From an uncultured Sulfurovum sp. (GTDB taxonomy: Bacteria > Campylobacterota > Campylobacteria > Campylobacterales > Sulfurovaceae), in the NCBI GenBank assembly GCA_902727855.1, contig CACVAS010000170.1:106688-170687 (forward strand): a DNA stretch of 64,000 bases, in the 5' to 3' direction. A program made the translations under genes and the position numbers. Below, piece by piece: positions 44,583-53,246 of the stretch (positions within the stretch are counted from its first letter, which is position 1; every line of letters starts with the position of its first letter). The notes beneath the pieces were generated by a model that saw only the letters and a list, made by a program, of their open reading frames with translations, ran no database searches and was not told the DNA's origin.

Positions 44583-46862
44583 ATGAAAAGAAATTTTTTT
44601 AGATGGATTACCCATAATCCCTTAAAAGTTGTTGTGATGGGTATGGTGCTTATTGCACTTTTTGCTGTGGGTATCCCTAAGATAGTTAAAGACACAAGAG
44701 CTGATGCTTTTATACCTACAGGACATCCTGCTTTGGTTAATAAGGACAAATTGGTAGAACTCTTTGGTCTTGATGACCCGATTGTCGTAGTGGTTGAGAA
44801 TGAAAGAGGGGTTTTTAATCCTAAAACTTTGGTATTGGTGTACAGACTATCAGAAGAGATTCAAAAGTTTAGAGAAGTAAAAAATGATGGTATTACTTCT
44901 TTGTCAACACAAAAAAATATTTTAGGAGTGCCTGATGGAATGGAAGTGGAGTATTTTCTTGAAAAAGAAAAGGTTTCTGAAGAAAAAGCAAAAAGTATTG
45001 AGACATTTATAGATAATTTTCCTTTAATGCAAGGCACATTGGTCTCCCAAGATAAAAAAGCAACCCTTATTATTGCTGACTTAAAAAATCCTTTAAAAGC
45101 AGAGGCTCTATATGAGAAACTTCAACAGTTAACTGAGGGCATAAAGAGTGAAGGGACTACTTTACATGTTGCAGGAGAGGGGGCAGTCAGTGGTTATATG
45201 GGAGCGTATATCGACCATGATGCCCAACAGTTAAATCCTATTGCTGCGATTGTTATTATGATTGTGCTTTTTATTGCGTTTAGACGTATAGGTGCTGTGA
45301 TGCTTCCTAACTTAGTCATTGTGGGAGCAGTCGGTTTGGCTTTAGGAAGTATGGGACATTTTGGCATCTCTTTCTTTGTTATTACCAATGCAATGCCTGT
45401 TGTTCTGATTGGTATTGCAGTGGCTGATTCGATTCATATTTTAAGTACTTACTATGAACGACGACGTGATTTTTCTGAAGAGAGTCATAACGATGCTGTG
45501 GTAGAAACCATGTTAGAGATGTGGCGACCTATTGGTTTGACTACTTTAACAACTATGGCAGGTTTTTTAGGACTTAGCCTTTCATCAAGTATGCCACCCA
45601 TGATATATTTTGGAGTTTTTGCCATGATAGGGGTTGCTTCAGCTTGGTTTTTTTCTATTACCGTTTTACCAGCATTAATAGCTAAGTTTAAACTCAAACC
45701 AAGTTTTCTTTTTGTTAAACAAGAGAAAGGTCAAAATGGCTTGGCTGAACACTGTGCTACTGTGGTTGCGACCCATCCGAAAAAAGTGTTAATATCAGCG
45801 TTGTTTTTCACCGTTATTGCTCTAGTTGGGGCAACACAAATGATTATAAATGAAGATAGAATTACTACTTTTCATGCTGATGAACCCATTGTTAAAGCAG
45901 ACAGGGTTATTAACGAGCGTTTTAATGGCTCACACTATTTAGATATTTTAGTGGACACGCATAAAGAAGAGGGGCTGTTTAACCCAATGGTCATGAAAGA
46001 GATTGAATCTTTTCAAGCGTTTGCAAAAACACTTCCTCATGTCAAAGGGGTTGTCGCTTATACCGACTACTTAAAGCAGATGAACAGAGCCTTAAATGAA
46101 AATCAAAAAGAGATGTATCAACTCCCTCCAACAGCTGAAGGTGCAGCACAATACTTTTTACTTTATAGTACAGGTTCATCATCAGATGATTTGGAAAATA
46201 TTTTAGATTATGAGTACCAAAAAGCCAATGTACGGATTTATGTAGACTCGGGAGAGTATATTCATGAGAAAGTGGTGATTAAAGAGGTAGAGAACTATTT
46301 GGCTAAGAATTTTAATTCACCCCTGTTTAATGCTTCCGTGAGTGGACGTGTTAATGTAGACTACCATTGGATCTTAGGGATAGAGAACTCACACTTTAAA
46401 AGTGTAGCTGTTGCATTATTGCTGGTTTTCATGATGGCATTTATGAGTTTTAGAAAGCTCTCCATGGCTATTTTGGTGACAACCCCAGTTATTCTTTCTA
46501 TAGTGATGATATATGGTGTAATGGGATACTTTGGTGTTTGGTTAGGTGTGGGAACCTCGATGTTTGCGTCCATTGCCATTGGATTAGGTATAGACTTTGC
46601 TGTACATACAGCTGAGCGAATGGAGACATTGGAAACGCACATGCTTAATGCTAAAGAGAGAGTACTTGCCCTCTATAACAGTACAGGTAGAGCTTTGTTT
46701 TTTAACGCTTTGGCATTAACTCTAGGTTTTGGTGTTTTGGTTACGAGTAAGGTTGTCCCTTTGGTTAAGTTTGGCTCTTTGGTCGCTGTGGCTATTTCTA
46801 GTAGCTTTATCTTCTCGCTTTTGATTATTCCTGCGTTTATGGTTTTGTTAAAAAAGCAATGA
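44583..46862 (+). CDS. RND-superfamily transporter (MMPL/HAE3-like)
   Basis: 759 residues with about twelve membrane helices and two large periplasmic loops. The start follows aaggaagag. Helix 1 covers VVVMGMVLIALFAVGIP. The proton-relay Asp is likely in GIAVADSIHILSTYYERR in the first half and IAIGLGIDFAVHTAERM in the second. The length and the two-lobed pattern fit MMPL-type or HAE3 exporters, which move lipids or hydrophobic molecules. It is the first of five genes with LolA-like, DUF1302-like, hydrolase and SDR partners. Confidence 0.85.
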   Translation: MKRNFFRWITHNPLKVVVMGMVLIALFAVGIPKIVKDTRADAFIPTGHPALVNKDKLVELFGLDDPIVVVVENERGVFNPKTLVLVYRLSEEIQKFREVKNDGITSLSTQKNILGVPDGMEVEYFLEKEKVSEEKAKSIETFIDNFPLMQGTLVSQDKKATLIIADLKNPLKAEALYEKLQQLTEGIKSEGTTLHVAGEGAVSGYMGAYIDHDAQQLNPIAAIVIMIVLFIAFRRIGAVMLPNLVIVGAVGLALGSMGHFGISFFVITNAMPVVLIGIAVADSIHILSTYYERRRDFSEESHNDAVVETMLEMWRPIGLTTLTTMAGFLGLSLSSSMPPMIYFGVFAMIGVASAWFFSITVLPALIAKFKLKPSFLFVKQEKGQNGLAEHCATVVATHPKKVLISALFFTVIALVGATQMIINEDRITTFHADEPIVKADRVINERFNGSHYLDILVDTHKEEGLFNPMVMKEIESFQAFAKTLPHVKGVVAYTDYLKQMNRALNENQKEMYQLPPTAEGAAQYFLLYSTGSSSDDLENILDYEYQKANVRIYVDSGEYIHEKVVIKEVENYLAKNFNSPLFNASVSGRVNVDYHWILGIENSHFKSVAVALLLVFMMAFMSFRKLSMAILVTTPVILSIVMIYGVMGYFGVWLGVGTSMFASIAIGLGIDFAVHTAERMETLETHMLNAKERVLALYNSTGRALFFNALALTLGFGVLVTSKVVPLVKFGSLVAVAISSSFIFSLLIIPAFMVLLKKQ

Positions 46863-46902
46863 TGAGAAGAAAATAATCTATATAAAATTACAAGGATAAA
46901 AA

Positions 46903-47685
46903 ATGAAAACCGTATTAAAAGCTCTACTAATCACAACCCTAACAGCAACTTCAGCATGGAGTTTAAGTGCCATAGAAATAATTGATAAAGTCAACAATCG
47001 TGATGATGGAGAGAGTGTTTCAAGAACGTTAAAGATGGAGTTGACAGATAAACGAGGGAAAAAGAGAGTGCAAGAGACACTCTCTTATAGAAAGTATTAC
47101 GGAAAAGACAAAAAGAGTGTTTTGTTTTATAAAGCTCCAAAGCGTTTAAGGGGAACAGGTTTTTTAACCTATGACCATGCTGTAAGTGATGACGAACAGT
47201 GGTTATACCTTCCTGCTTTACGAAAAGTTCGACGGGTTTCAGCATCTGATAGGGGTGATTGGTTTTTAGGAACAGACTTCTCTTATGAAGATATTAAAAA
47301 AGAGACTAAGGTCTCTACAGAGGATTATGATTTTAAACTGCTTGGTGAAGAGCAGGTTGATGGTCATGCCGTCTATAAAGTGGAGTTTGTGGCTAAAAAT
47401 GAGGAGATAGCCAAAGAGTTGGGTTATTCTCGTTTGGTCGCTTTAATAGATAAAACAATATTTATTAGCCGTAAAGTAACTTTTTATGATGAACGTGGAG
47501 AATTATTGAAACGTTTATATAATCAAGAGATAAAAGAGGTTGATGGTCTATGGACAATTCATCACATGCAGATGACCAATGCACAAAATGGACATGAGAG
47601 TCACTTCTATTTTTCAGATATTGACTACAAAAAAGCCTTAAGTGACACTCTTTTTACACAACAGTCACTCAAACGAGGGAAATAG
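46903..47685 (+). CDS. LolA-like outer-membrane lipoprotein-sorting family protein
   Basis: 260 residues. It has a signal peptide (ALLITTLTATSAWSLSA) then the LolA-like fold: LKMELTDKRGKKRVQETLSY, KRLRGTGFLTYDH, and the family block YLPALRKVRRVSASDRGDWF. The fold binds acyl chains in the periplasm. In other bacteria this family accompanies RND transporters. It probably carries the transported lipid-like molecule between the RND protein and the outer membrane. Followed by 1 base by the next gene. Confidence 0.8.
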   Translation: MKTVLKALLITTLTATSAWSLSAIEIIDKVNNRDDGESVSRTLKMELTDKRGKKRVQETLSYRKYYGKDKKSVLFYKAPKRLRGTGFLTYDHAVSDDEQWLYLPALRKVRRVSASDRGDWFLGTDFSYEDIKKETKVSTEDYDFKLLGEEQVDGHAVYKVEFVAKNEEIAKELGYSRLVALIDKTIFISRKVTFYDERGELLKRLYNQEIKEVDGLWTIHHMQMTNAQNGHESHFYFSDIDYKKALSDTLFTQQSLKRGK

Positions 47686-47686
47686 C

Positions 47687-48979
47687 ATGAAAACTTTAGG
47701 CTTGGCATTACTGTTAAGTGTGCCTTTATGGTCGGTCGAAGTTGAGCAGAGTCTACTACTACGTAATGAAAATGCTCTCTTAAGTGATGATGCTACAGTT
47801 CAAAAAGCTGAGCTTGATGTCCAAATGGAACTGGATTTTTCTTTTGATGATGCGAGTAGGGTTGTTGCCATTGCTAAGCTAAATACAGATGCTAAAGATA
47901 AAATAGAACCTAATGAGTTTTCCTCAATAGCTTATAGCAATGGCTCGAAACCTTTAAATTTAGGGAATAGAGGCTTAGCAGAAATTCGAGAGCTCTACTA
48001 TGAAAAAGCGATAGGTAAGACCTTATTAAAAGTGGGAAAAATGCAAACGGTTTGGGGTAAAGCTGATGGGATAAAACTCATAGATAAACTTAATCCAAAA
48101 GATTTTTCAGAGTTTATCTTAGCTCCTTTTGAAGATTCGAGAATTCCTCTTTGGTCACTCTCTTTGATTCAAAATTTTGAGGACGCAGAACTAGAACTGT
48201 TGTGGATACCTGATACGACTTATAATAAGATGCCAAAATCCAATGGAGCTTATGCTTTTAGTTCTTCTCGGGTTGTTCCCCAAGTTGTGGAAGGTGTAAG
48301 TGTCCAAGAAAATAGTGTCAATAAACCTAATGATGCTTTTAAAGACTCAGACCTTGCTTTACGCTATACCAAGCAGCTTGAGAACATGGAGTTAGGGGTT
48401 TATTATCTTTATGCTTATGATGATTTTACTGTTTTGTATCAGGATTTTGACCAAGTTTCAAGAACAGTTACTCTTAATCCTACTTATGAACGTAACCATT
48501 TTTATGGTGTGAGTATGGATTATTCTAAAGATGCGTTTGTTTATAGGCTTGAAGCAGGTTTAACCAAAGATAAGAATGTTTTAAATAGTCAAGGGCTAAG
48601 AGGTATAGAGCAGAGTGATGAGTTTGCTTATATTTTCGGTGTTGACTGGTATGGTTTAGAAGAGAGTTTGTTGAGCATGCAGATTAATCAGTCTCGTTTA
48701 CTGAGTAGTAAGGTTGGTTTTTGCCGACCAAAAATAGACAATACCATGACGCTTTTGTATAGAAAAGATTTGATGAACAACACACTTCATGCTGAAGTGT
48801 TGGCAATTCATAATCTCAATGACAGTGATGGTGTACTTCGTCCAAAGCTCTCGTATGAGTTAGATGAAGAGAGTTTGCTCTATGGTGGTGTAGACTATTT
48901 TTATGGTGACAGAGATGGATTGTATGGGCAATTTAGAGAGCAGAACCGTTTTGTTCTTGGGATTGAGAGAACGTTTTGA
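47687..48979 (+). CDS. DUF1302-like outer-membrane beta-barrel protein
   Basis: 430 residues from the ATG at 47687 (gaggg upstream). It starts with a signal peptide (LGLALLLSVPLWS), and the rest is amphipathic beta structure ending in a typical outer-membrane phenylalanine (VLGIERTF). The segment KVGKMQTVWGKADGIKLIDK followed by NPKDF matches the DUF1302 family, which is associated with RND genes in bacteria that transport sterols or hydrocarbons. It probably provides the outer-membrane exit or entry of the system. Confidence 0.75.
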   Translation: MKTLGLALLLSVPLWSVEVEQSLLLRNENALLSDDATVQKAELDVQMELDFSFDDASRVVAIAKLNTDAKDKIEPNEFSSIAYSNGSKPLNLGNRGLAEIRELYYEKAIGKTLLKVGKMQTVWGKADGIKLIDKLNPKDFSEFILAPFEDSRIPLWSLSLIQNFEDAELELLWIPDTTYNKMPKSNGAYAFSSSRVVPQVVEGVSVQENSVNKPNDAFKDSDLALRYTKQLENMELGVYYLYAYDDFTVLYQDFDQVSRTVTLNPTYERNHFYGVSMDYSKDAFVYRLEAGLTKDKNVLNSQGLRGIEQSDEFAYIFGVDWYGLEESLLSMQINQSRLLSSKVGFCRPKIDNTMTLLYRKDLMNNTLHAEVLAIHNLNDSDGVLRPKLSYELDEESLLYGGVDYFYGDRDGLYGQFREQNRFVLGIERTF

Positions 48980-48999
48980 TGTATGGAAAAGGATATACA

Positions 49000-49953
49000 A
49001 TGCAAAAAATAATTTTAGTAATCAGTTTGATATTTATGTTTTTAGGGTGTTCAAATAAAGCAACCCAAATACCTAGTGATGAACCAAAGTTCGAGGTCAA
49101 TAAAGCCTTGTACCCTTTTAAGTCACGATACCTAAGCTTAGAAAATGGAGCAAAAATTCATTATGTAGATGAAGGAGAAGGTGAAGTCTTGTTACTACTT
49201 CATGGTAATCCAACATGGTCATTTTTGTATCGAGATATGATCAATGATTTAAAAGATGATTTTCGTGTTATAGTTCCTGATTATGCTGGTTTTGGTCTCT
49301 CTATTGCCCCAAAGGAGTTTGGTTTTAAAGCAGATGAACATGCCAAGTTAATGAATGCGTTTGTAGAGAAGATGGATTTAAACAATACCACCATTATGGT
49401 ACAAGACTGGGGTGGTCCTATAGGATTTGATATTGCTATTAATCAGCCTGATAGGGTCAAAGCATTTATTATAGGTAATACATGGGCGTGGGAGTTGGAA
49501 CGTGTAGGGCATAAAGCCTTCTCCACACTTTTTGGTGGTTACGTTGGGCAGTTTCTCTCATGGGCAAACAATGGTGTGGTGAGATTTTTTATGAGTCAAG
49601 GCGTAGAGCATGAACTTAGTGATGAGGTCTTAGCCATGTATGATGCTCCTTTTAAAGATAGAGCTAATCGAAAACAGACACACATCTTTCCTGCACAGCT
49701 TTGGGATGCTGATGAATTTTTAAAAAGCGTTTATGAGGGGTTAGAAACGATTGCTGATAAATCTGCATTGATAGTTTGGGGAACAGAAGATTTTGCTTTT
49801 CAAGAGCCTGAAAGAGAACGATTTGAGAGTATTTTTAAAAATCATAAAACTATCTTGTTAGAAGAGGCTGGACATTTTATTCAAGAAGATGCTCCTCATG
49901 AAATTAGTGATGCCATTAAAGCTTGGTATCCAATAATAAAGGATGAAAGATGA
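49000..49953 (+). CDS. Haloalkane dehalogenase-like alpha/beta hydrolase, predicted lipoprotein
   Basis: 317 residues from the ATG at 49000, 6 bases after aaagga. The N-terminus is a lipoprotein signal (LVISLIFMFLGCSNK, Cys lipobox). The alpha/beta-hydrolase core shows HGNPTWSFLYR (oxyanion region), nucleophile Asp in VQDWGGPIGFDI, an acid residue in VWGTEDFAF and the catalytic His in EAGHFIQED. The QDWGG nucleophile is the haloalkane dehalogenase type, also used by OleB-like and related enzymes. A lipid-anchored periplasmic form is unusual. The substrate is unknown. Confidence 0.8.
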   Translation: MQKIILVISLIFMFLGCSNKATQIPSDEPKFEVNKALYPFKSRYLSLENGAKIHYVDEGEGEVLLLLHGNPTWSFLYRDMINDLKDDFRVIVPDYAGFGLSIAPKEFGFKADEHAKLMNAFVEKMDLNNTTIMVQDWGGPIGFDIAINQPDRVKAFIIGNTWAWELERVGHKAFSTLFGGYVGQFLSWANNGVVRFFMSQGVEHELSDEVLAMYDAPFKDRANRKQTHIFPAQLWDADEFLKSVYEGLETIADKSALIVWGTEDFAFQEPERERFESIFKNHKTILLEEAGHFIQEDAPHEISDAIKAWYPIIKDER

Positions 49954-50735
49954 AAAAAATAACACAAGAAAACTATGAAGAATGGGCAGTGGTAACAGGT
50001 GCCAGTTCGGGTGTGGGAAGAGAAATGGCATTGGAGATAGCCTCTAAAGGTATTTCGGTTGTTTTGCTGGCAAGACGTCAAGAATTACTGGATGTATTGG
50101 CAGAGGAGATAGCTCAGAAACATCAAGTAGAATGCAAGATACTGGTAGTTGATTTTTCTAAAGATGGAAGTACCCAAAAAGTAATAGAGGCAACCCAAGG
50201 GTTAGAAGTTGGTCTGTTGGTGAACAGTGCTGGTTATGCTTTGACGGGAGAGTTTTCTGAAAATAGATTAGAAGATGAAGTAGCGTTATTGGATGTAAAT
50301 GTTAAAACACCGTTGATACTTTCACATTATTTCTCTAGGCAGATGAAAGCACGACAAAAGGGAGGTATTATCTTTCTTTCATCACTTATGGCATTTGGAG
50401 CTGCTAAAAATTGGGTGAGTTACAATGCCTCCAAATCACATAACTTACTTTTAGCAGAGGGATTAGGTGAAGAGTTACGTTCTTATGGTGTTAATGTAAT
50501 TGCATTAACACCTGGGTCAATTAAGTCTGGTTTTGGACAACGTTCCCAAACTAAAGCAATGTTTGGAGCTTTGCATCCAAAACGCGTGGCACGTTGTGGG
50601 TTGTGGATGTTGGGATGCAAACGAACTCATACGGCTGGAATGATGAACAAAATTATTGTCTTTTCCACACGGTTAACACCAAGGTTTTTAAATACGAAGA
50701 TTTTTTCTTTGGTGGTTAGAGGGTTACAAAAGTAA
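49950..50735 (+). CDS. Short-chain dehydrogenase/reductase
   Basis: 261 residues overlapping the hydrolase by 4 bases (ATGA). NAD(P)-binding AVVTGASSGVGREMALEIA, NSAGYALTG, catalytic Ser in IIFLSSLMAFGA, catalytic YNASKSHNLLLAEGLG, then LTPGSIKSGF. It is cytoplasmic, unlike the other products of the operon, so it could make or modify the molecule before export or after import. It ends the MarR-controlled block; the next 135 bases hold no gene or clear terminator. Confidence 0.85.
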   Translation: MKKITQENYEEWAVVTGASSGVGREMALEIASKGISVVLLARRQELLDVLAEEIAQKHQVECKILVVDFSKDGSTQKVIEATQGLEVGLLVNSAGYALTGEFSENRLEDEVALLDVNVKTPLILSHYFSRQMKARQKGGIIFLSSLMAFGAAKNWVSYNASKSHNLLLAEGLGEELRSYGVNVIALTPGSIKSGFGQRSQTKAMFGALHPKRVARCGLWMLGCKRTHTAGMMNKIIVFSTRLTPRFLNTKIFSLVVRGLQK

Positions 50736-50870
50736 AAAAGGAGATAAGCTAACTCTAACTAAAATATTAGGAGTCCAACCCGATTTTTTGAAAACTAATC
50801 ATTTTTTACTGGTATAAATTTTTGGGAGCATTATAGTAGCTTCGGTTCAATGTAATTTTGACAAAATACT

Positions 50871-51731
50871 TTACAAGGGTTTTGTAATAAGGTAACCACC
50901 TATAATGACAGGAACAATACCTATCATTTGAGCTGTCGTGGGTATTTCATCCAAGTACAAATAGGCAAAAAAGAGTGTCATAACAGGAAGGATGGCTAAC
51001 ATCGCAGAGAGTTTGGTAATGCTTATGCGATTTAACGCCTCTATCCACATGACTTTAGAAGCGACAAACACAGCCGTTGCGATGATAAAGATGTAAGGAA
51101 ACGCCAACATAAAGTTTTCAAAACTAACAGCAGGTTCGAGTAGATAGGCTAAGAGGGCAACAAAAGGAAGACCGATAATCGTTCTAACACCTAAAATGGT
51201 TTCAGCAGAGCAATATTGACGTGAACGTTTTTGATAAAGGTTCAGAATGGGTGCTAAAGCAGTGGAGAGTAAAATCAGCCAGTCTCCTTTGTTAAAAACA
51301 AAATCCGAAGGTATGAGTATGATCAATGCTCCTACACCCATAATGACTGCTCCTATAAGATCGATAGTGTGCATCTTCTCTTTGCCCAGTACGTTGAAAT
51401 AGAGATAAGAAAAAAGAACTTGAAGAAAGACAATCACAGCCATGTTCCCGGCTGTGGTGTAACGCATACCAATGAATATAAATACAAAAATAGTTGTAAT
51501 CAAAAAGCTTGTTAAAAAGAGATCTTTGTAGGCTGCACGGTTTTTTAGTTCTACAAATCGTTTACGTTTGTACATAATGATCACATAAAAAACAAGAGCA
51601 ATCATAAGGCTGTACATATAGGTGTGTAATGCCCCAACATAGGACATAGCAACGATAGAGAGTATGGGAAACCATGCTTCTAAAACGGTAAGTCCTAGCA
51701 TGAGGAGTTCACCTTCACGTTCTTTTGTCAT
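50871..51731 (-). CDS. EamA/DMT-superfamily transporter
   Basis: 286 residues with about ten membrane helices in two EamA repeats (WFPILSIVAMSYVGALHTYM at the start; the second repeat begins around WLILLSTALAPILNLYQKRS, ending LDEIPTTAQMIGIVPVIIGG). DMT proteins export amino acids, nucleosides or other metabolites; the substrate cannot be deduced. A single gene on the minus strand with aagga before the ATG. Confidence 0.85.
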   Translation of the reverse strand: MTKEREGELLMLGLTVLEAWFPILSIVAMSYVGALHTYMYSLMIALVFYVIIMYKRKRFVELKNRAAYKDLFLTSFLITTIFVFIFIGMRYTTAGNMAVIVFLQVLFSYLYFNVLGKEKMHTIDLIGAVIMGVGALIILIPSDFVFNKGDWLILLSTALAPILNLYQKRSRQYCSAETILGVRTIIGLPFVALLAYLLEPAVSFENFMLAFPYIFIIATAVFVASKVMWIEALNRISITKLSAMLAILPVMTLFFAYLYLDEIPTTAQMIGIVPVIIGGYLITKPL

Positions 51732-51853
51732 GGGTTTCCTTCTGGTGGCTTGTTAAATTTTTGTATTGTATCCAATCTATTAACAAATAGGGTTAGTATC
51801 TTTTTTCTCTTTGCTATAATAGAGAAAAATATTTTTCTATAAAAGGAGCTGAT

Positions 51854-52174
51854 ATGTTATATAAAGTAAAAGCAAAATTTCATAAAGATTTACTACTTGA
51901 ATTTTTCACAAAATTAAACGATGGAACCATAGAACGTCAGAAGCCAGATGGTTTAGAGATGATTGCCTCTATGAAAGAAGCAAAAGTAACGGCTGAAAAT
52001 ACCATAGAGTGGTATGAACAATGTTTTTGTGAGACGCCTTTAAAGCATGAACGTGAAACAGTATTTGATACCTATTTGTATGATTTTCAAACTATTTTAG
52101 TAGATGAAATTTCAGAAGATATTGAAGGTGAATCTTTTTGGGACTATATGCAGAGGTATTTAAATAATGCATAA
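51854..52174 (+). CDS. Conserved-looking small hypothetical protein
   Basis: 106 residues, with aaaagga upstream of the ATG. It has a VKAKFHKDLLLEFFTKLND opening and an acidic end, with two Cys at WYEQCFCET. No family is recognised. It overlaps ogt by 8 bases, which suggests that it is real and co-translated, and possibly linked to the alkylation response. Cytoplasmic. Confidence 0.6.
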   Translation: MLYKVKAKFHKDLLLEFFTKLNDGTIERQKPDGLEMIASMKEAKVTAENTIEWYEQCFCETPLKHERETVFDTYLYDFQTILVDEISEDIEGESFWDYMQRYLNNA

Positions 52175-52673
52175 AGTTAGCATACAGTACTACAATAGCC
52201 CAGTAGGTGAGCTTATACTTGGTTCTTACGAAGGTAAGTTATGTTTGGCTGATTGGCGATACCGAAAGATGCGAACTACTATAGATAACAGAGTACAAAA
52301 AGCATTAAATGCTGAGTATGTAGAGGAGTCTACAGAGGTAATAGAAGAGAGTGTTAAGCAGTTTAATGAGTATTTTAAACATGAACGAAAAAACTTTACA
52401 GTTCCTCTTCTTATGCTAGGCACTGAGTTTCAAAAGTCCGTTTGGCAAGGGTTGATAGAGACACCGTTTGGTACCACAGCATCTTACCTCACGTTGGCAA
52501 AACAAATAGGAAATGAAAAAGCAGTCCGTGCTGTTGCATCTGCTAATGGGGCGAATGCTATCTCTATTATGATTCCTTGTCACCGTATTATTGGTTCCAA
52601 TGGTGACTTGGTAGGGTATGCAGGTGGGTTAGATACAAAAAAGAAGTTGTTGGCGTTGGAGCGTAATGTATAA
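52167..52673 (+). CDS. ogt: Methylated-DNA--protein-cysteine methyltransferase
   Basis: 168 residues. The C-terminal catalytic domain shows FQKSVWQGLIETPFGTTASY, then AVASANGANAISIMIPCHRI with the acceptor Cys in PCHR, then GSNGDLVGYAGG and the K-K-L-L helix. The enzyme removes the alkyl group from O6-alkylguanine in a suicide reaction. The N-terminal ferredoxin-like domain is complete. It complements the AlkC-like glycosylase earlier in the window. Confidence 0.92.
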   Translation: MHKVSIQYYNSPVGELILGSYEGKLCLADWRYRKMRTTIDNRVQKALNAEYVEESTEVIEESVKQFNEYFKHERKNFTVPLLMLGTEFQKSVWQGLIETPFGTTASYLTLAKQIGNEKAVRAVASANGANAISIMIPCHRIIGSNGDLVGYAGGLDTKKKLLALERNV

Positions 52674-52696
52674 ATAAGATAAAATTACTCCTATTC

Positions 52697-52710
52697 TTGA
52701 CAATTGTCAA
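52697..52710 (+). promoter_or_regulatory. FNR/DNR-type palindrome before the globin gene
   Basis: TTGAC-AATT-GTCAA is a perfect 14-base palindrome, the classic Crp/Fnr half-site spacing. A TATATT (52733-52738) lies downstream, so the centre would be near -41, an activator position. The regulator encoded after the globin is the obvious candidate to bind it. Confidence 0.6.
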
Positions 52711-52766
52711 TTTAATCGTCTAGTTTCTTCGTTATATTTCGGTATCTCAAAATAAAAGGATACAAA

Positions 52767-53189
52767 ATGAATGAAACTACAAAAGCGATTATTAAATCGA
52801 CGGCACCAGTATTGAAAGAACATGGTGAGTCTATTACGACTGAAATGTATAAGGTCTTATTTTCTAAATATCCACAAACACAAGAGTTATTTAAAGATGC
52901 AACAGCTGATCAACATAAAAAATTGGCTAACGCAGTTTATGCCTATGCAGCAAACATCGATAAGCTTGAAAATCTTAGTAAAGGTATAGAAAAAATGGCT
53001 ACAGTACATGTAAAAACAAATGTACGTCCTGAACATTATCCTATGGTAGGTGATGCACTTTTACAAGCTATTAAAATTGTACTTGGTGAAGGAGCAACGG
53101 AAGAGGTAATGAGCGCATGGGAAGAAGCCTATGGGTTTTTAGCAGAAGTACTGATAGCCAGAGAAAAAGAAATGTACTCATCAATATAG
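52767..53189 (+). CDS. Single-domain globin (Cgb-like)
   Basis: 140 residues, flavohaemoglobin-type globin without a reductase domain. Conserved pieces: TAPVLKEHGESITTEMYKVL, FSKYPQTQELFK, the proximal His in MATVHVKTNVRPEHYPMVG and EVMSAWEEAYGFLAEVLI. The Campylobacter homologue, Cgb, detoxifies nitric oxide. Start preceded by aaaggat. It stands with a Crp/Fnr regulator 57 bases downstream and an FNR-like palindrome upstream. Confidence 0.88.
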   Translation: MNETTKAIIKSTAPVLKEHGESITTEMYKVLFSKYPQTQELFKDATADQHKKLANAVYAYAANIDKLENLSKGIEKMATVHVKTNVRPEHYPMVGDALLQAIKIVLGEGATEEVMSAWEEAYGFLAEVLIAREKEMYSSI

Positions 53190-53246
53190 ATATATTGTTG
53201 AGACAATATGAAGTTATTCTAAACACTTAATGGTATAGTTAAAGTT

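Noticed and set aside
52697..52710. Intrinsic terminator after ogt
   Set aside because: The palindrome has a 14-base form typical of a protein site with TTGAC half-sites and no T run, so an operator is more likely.
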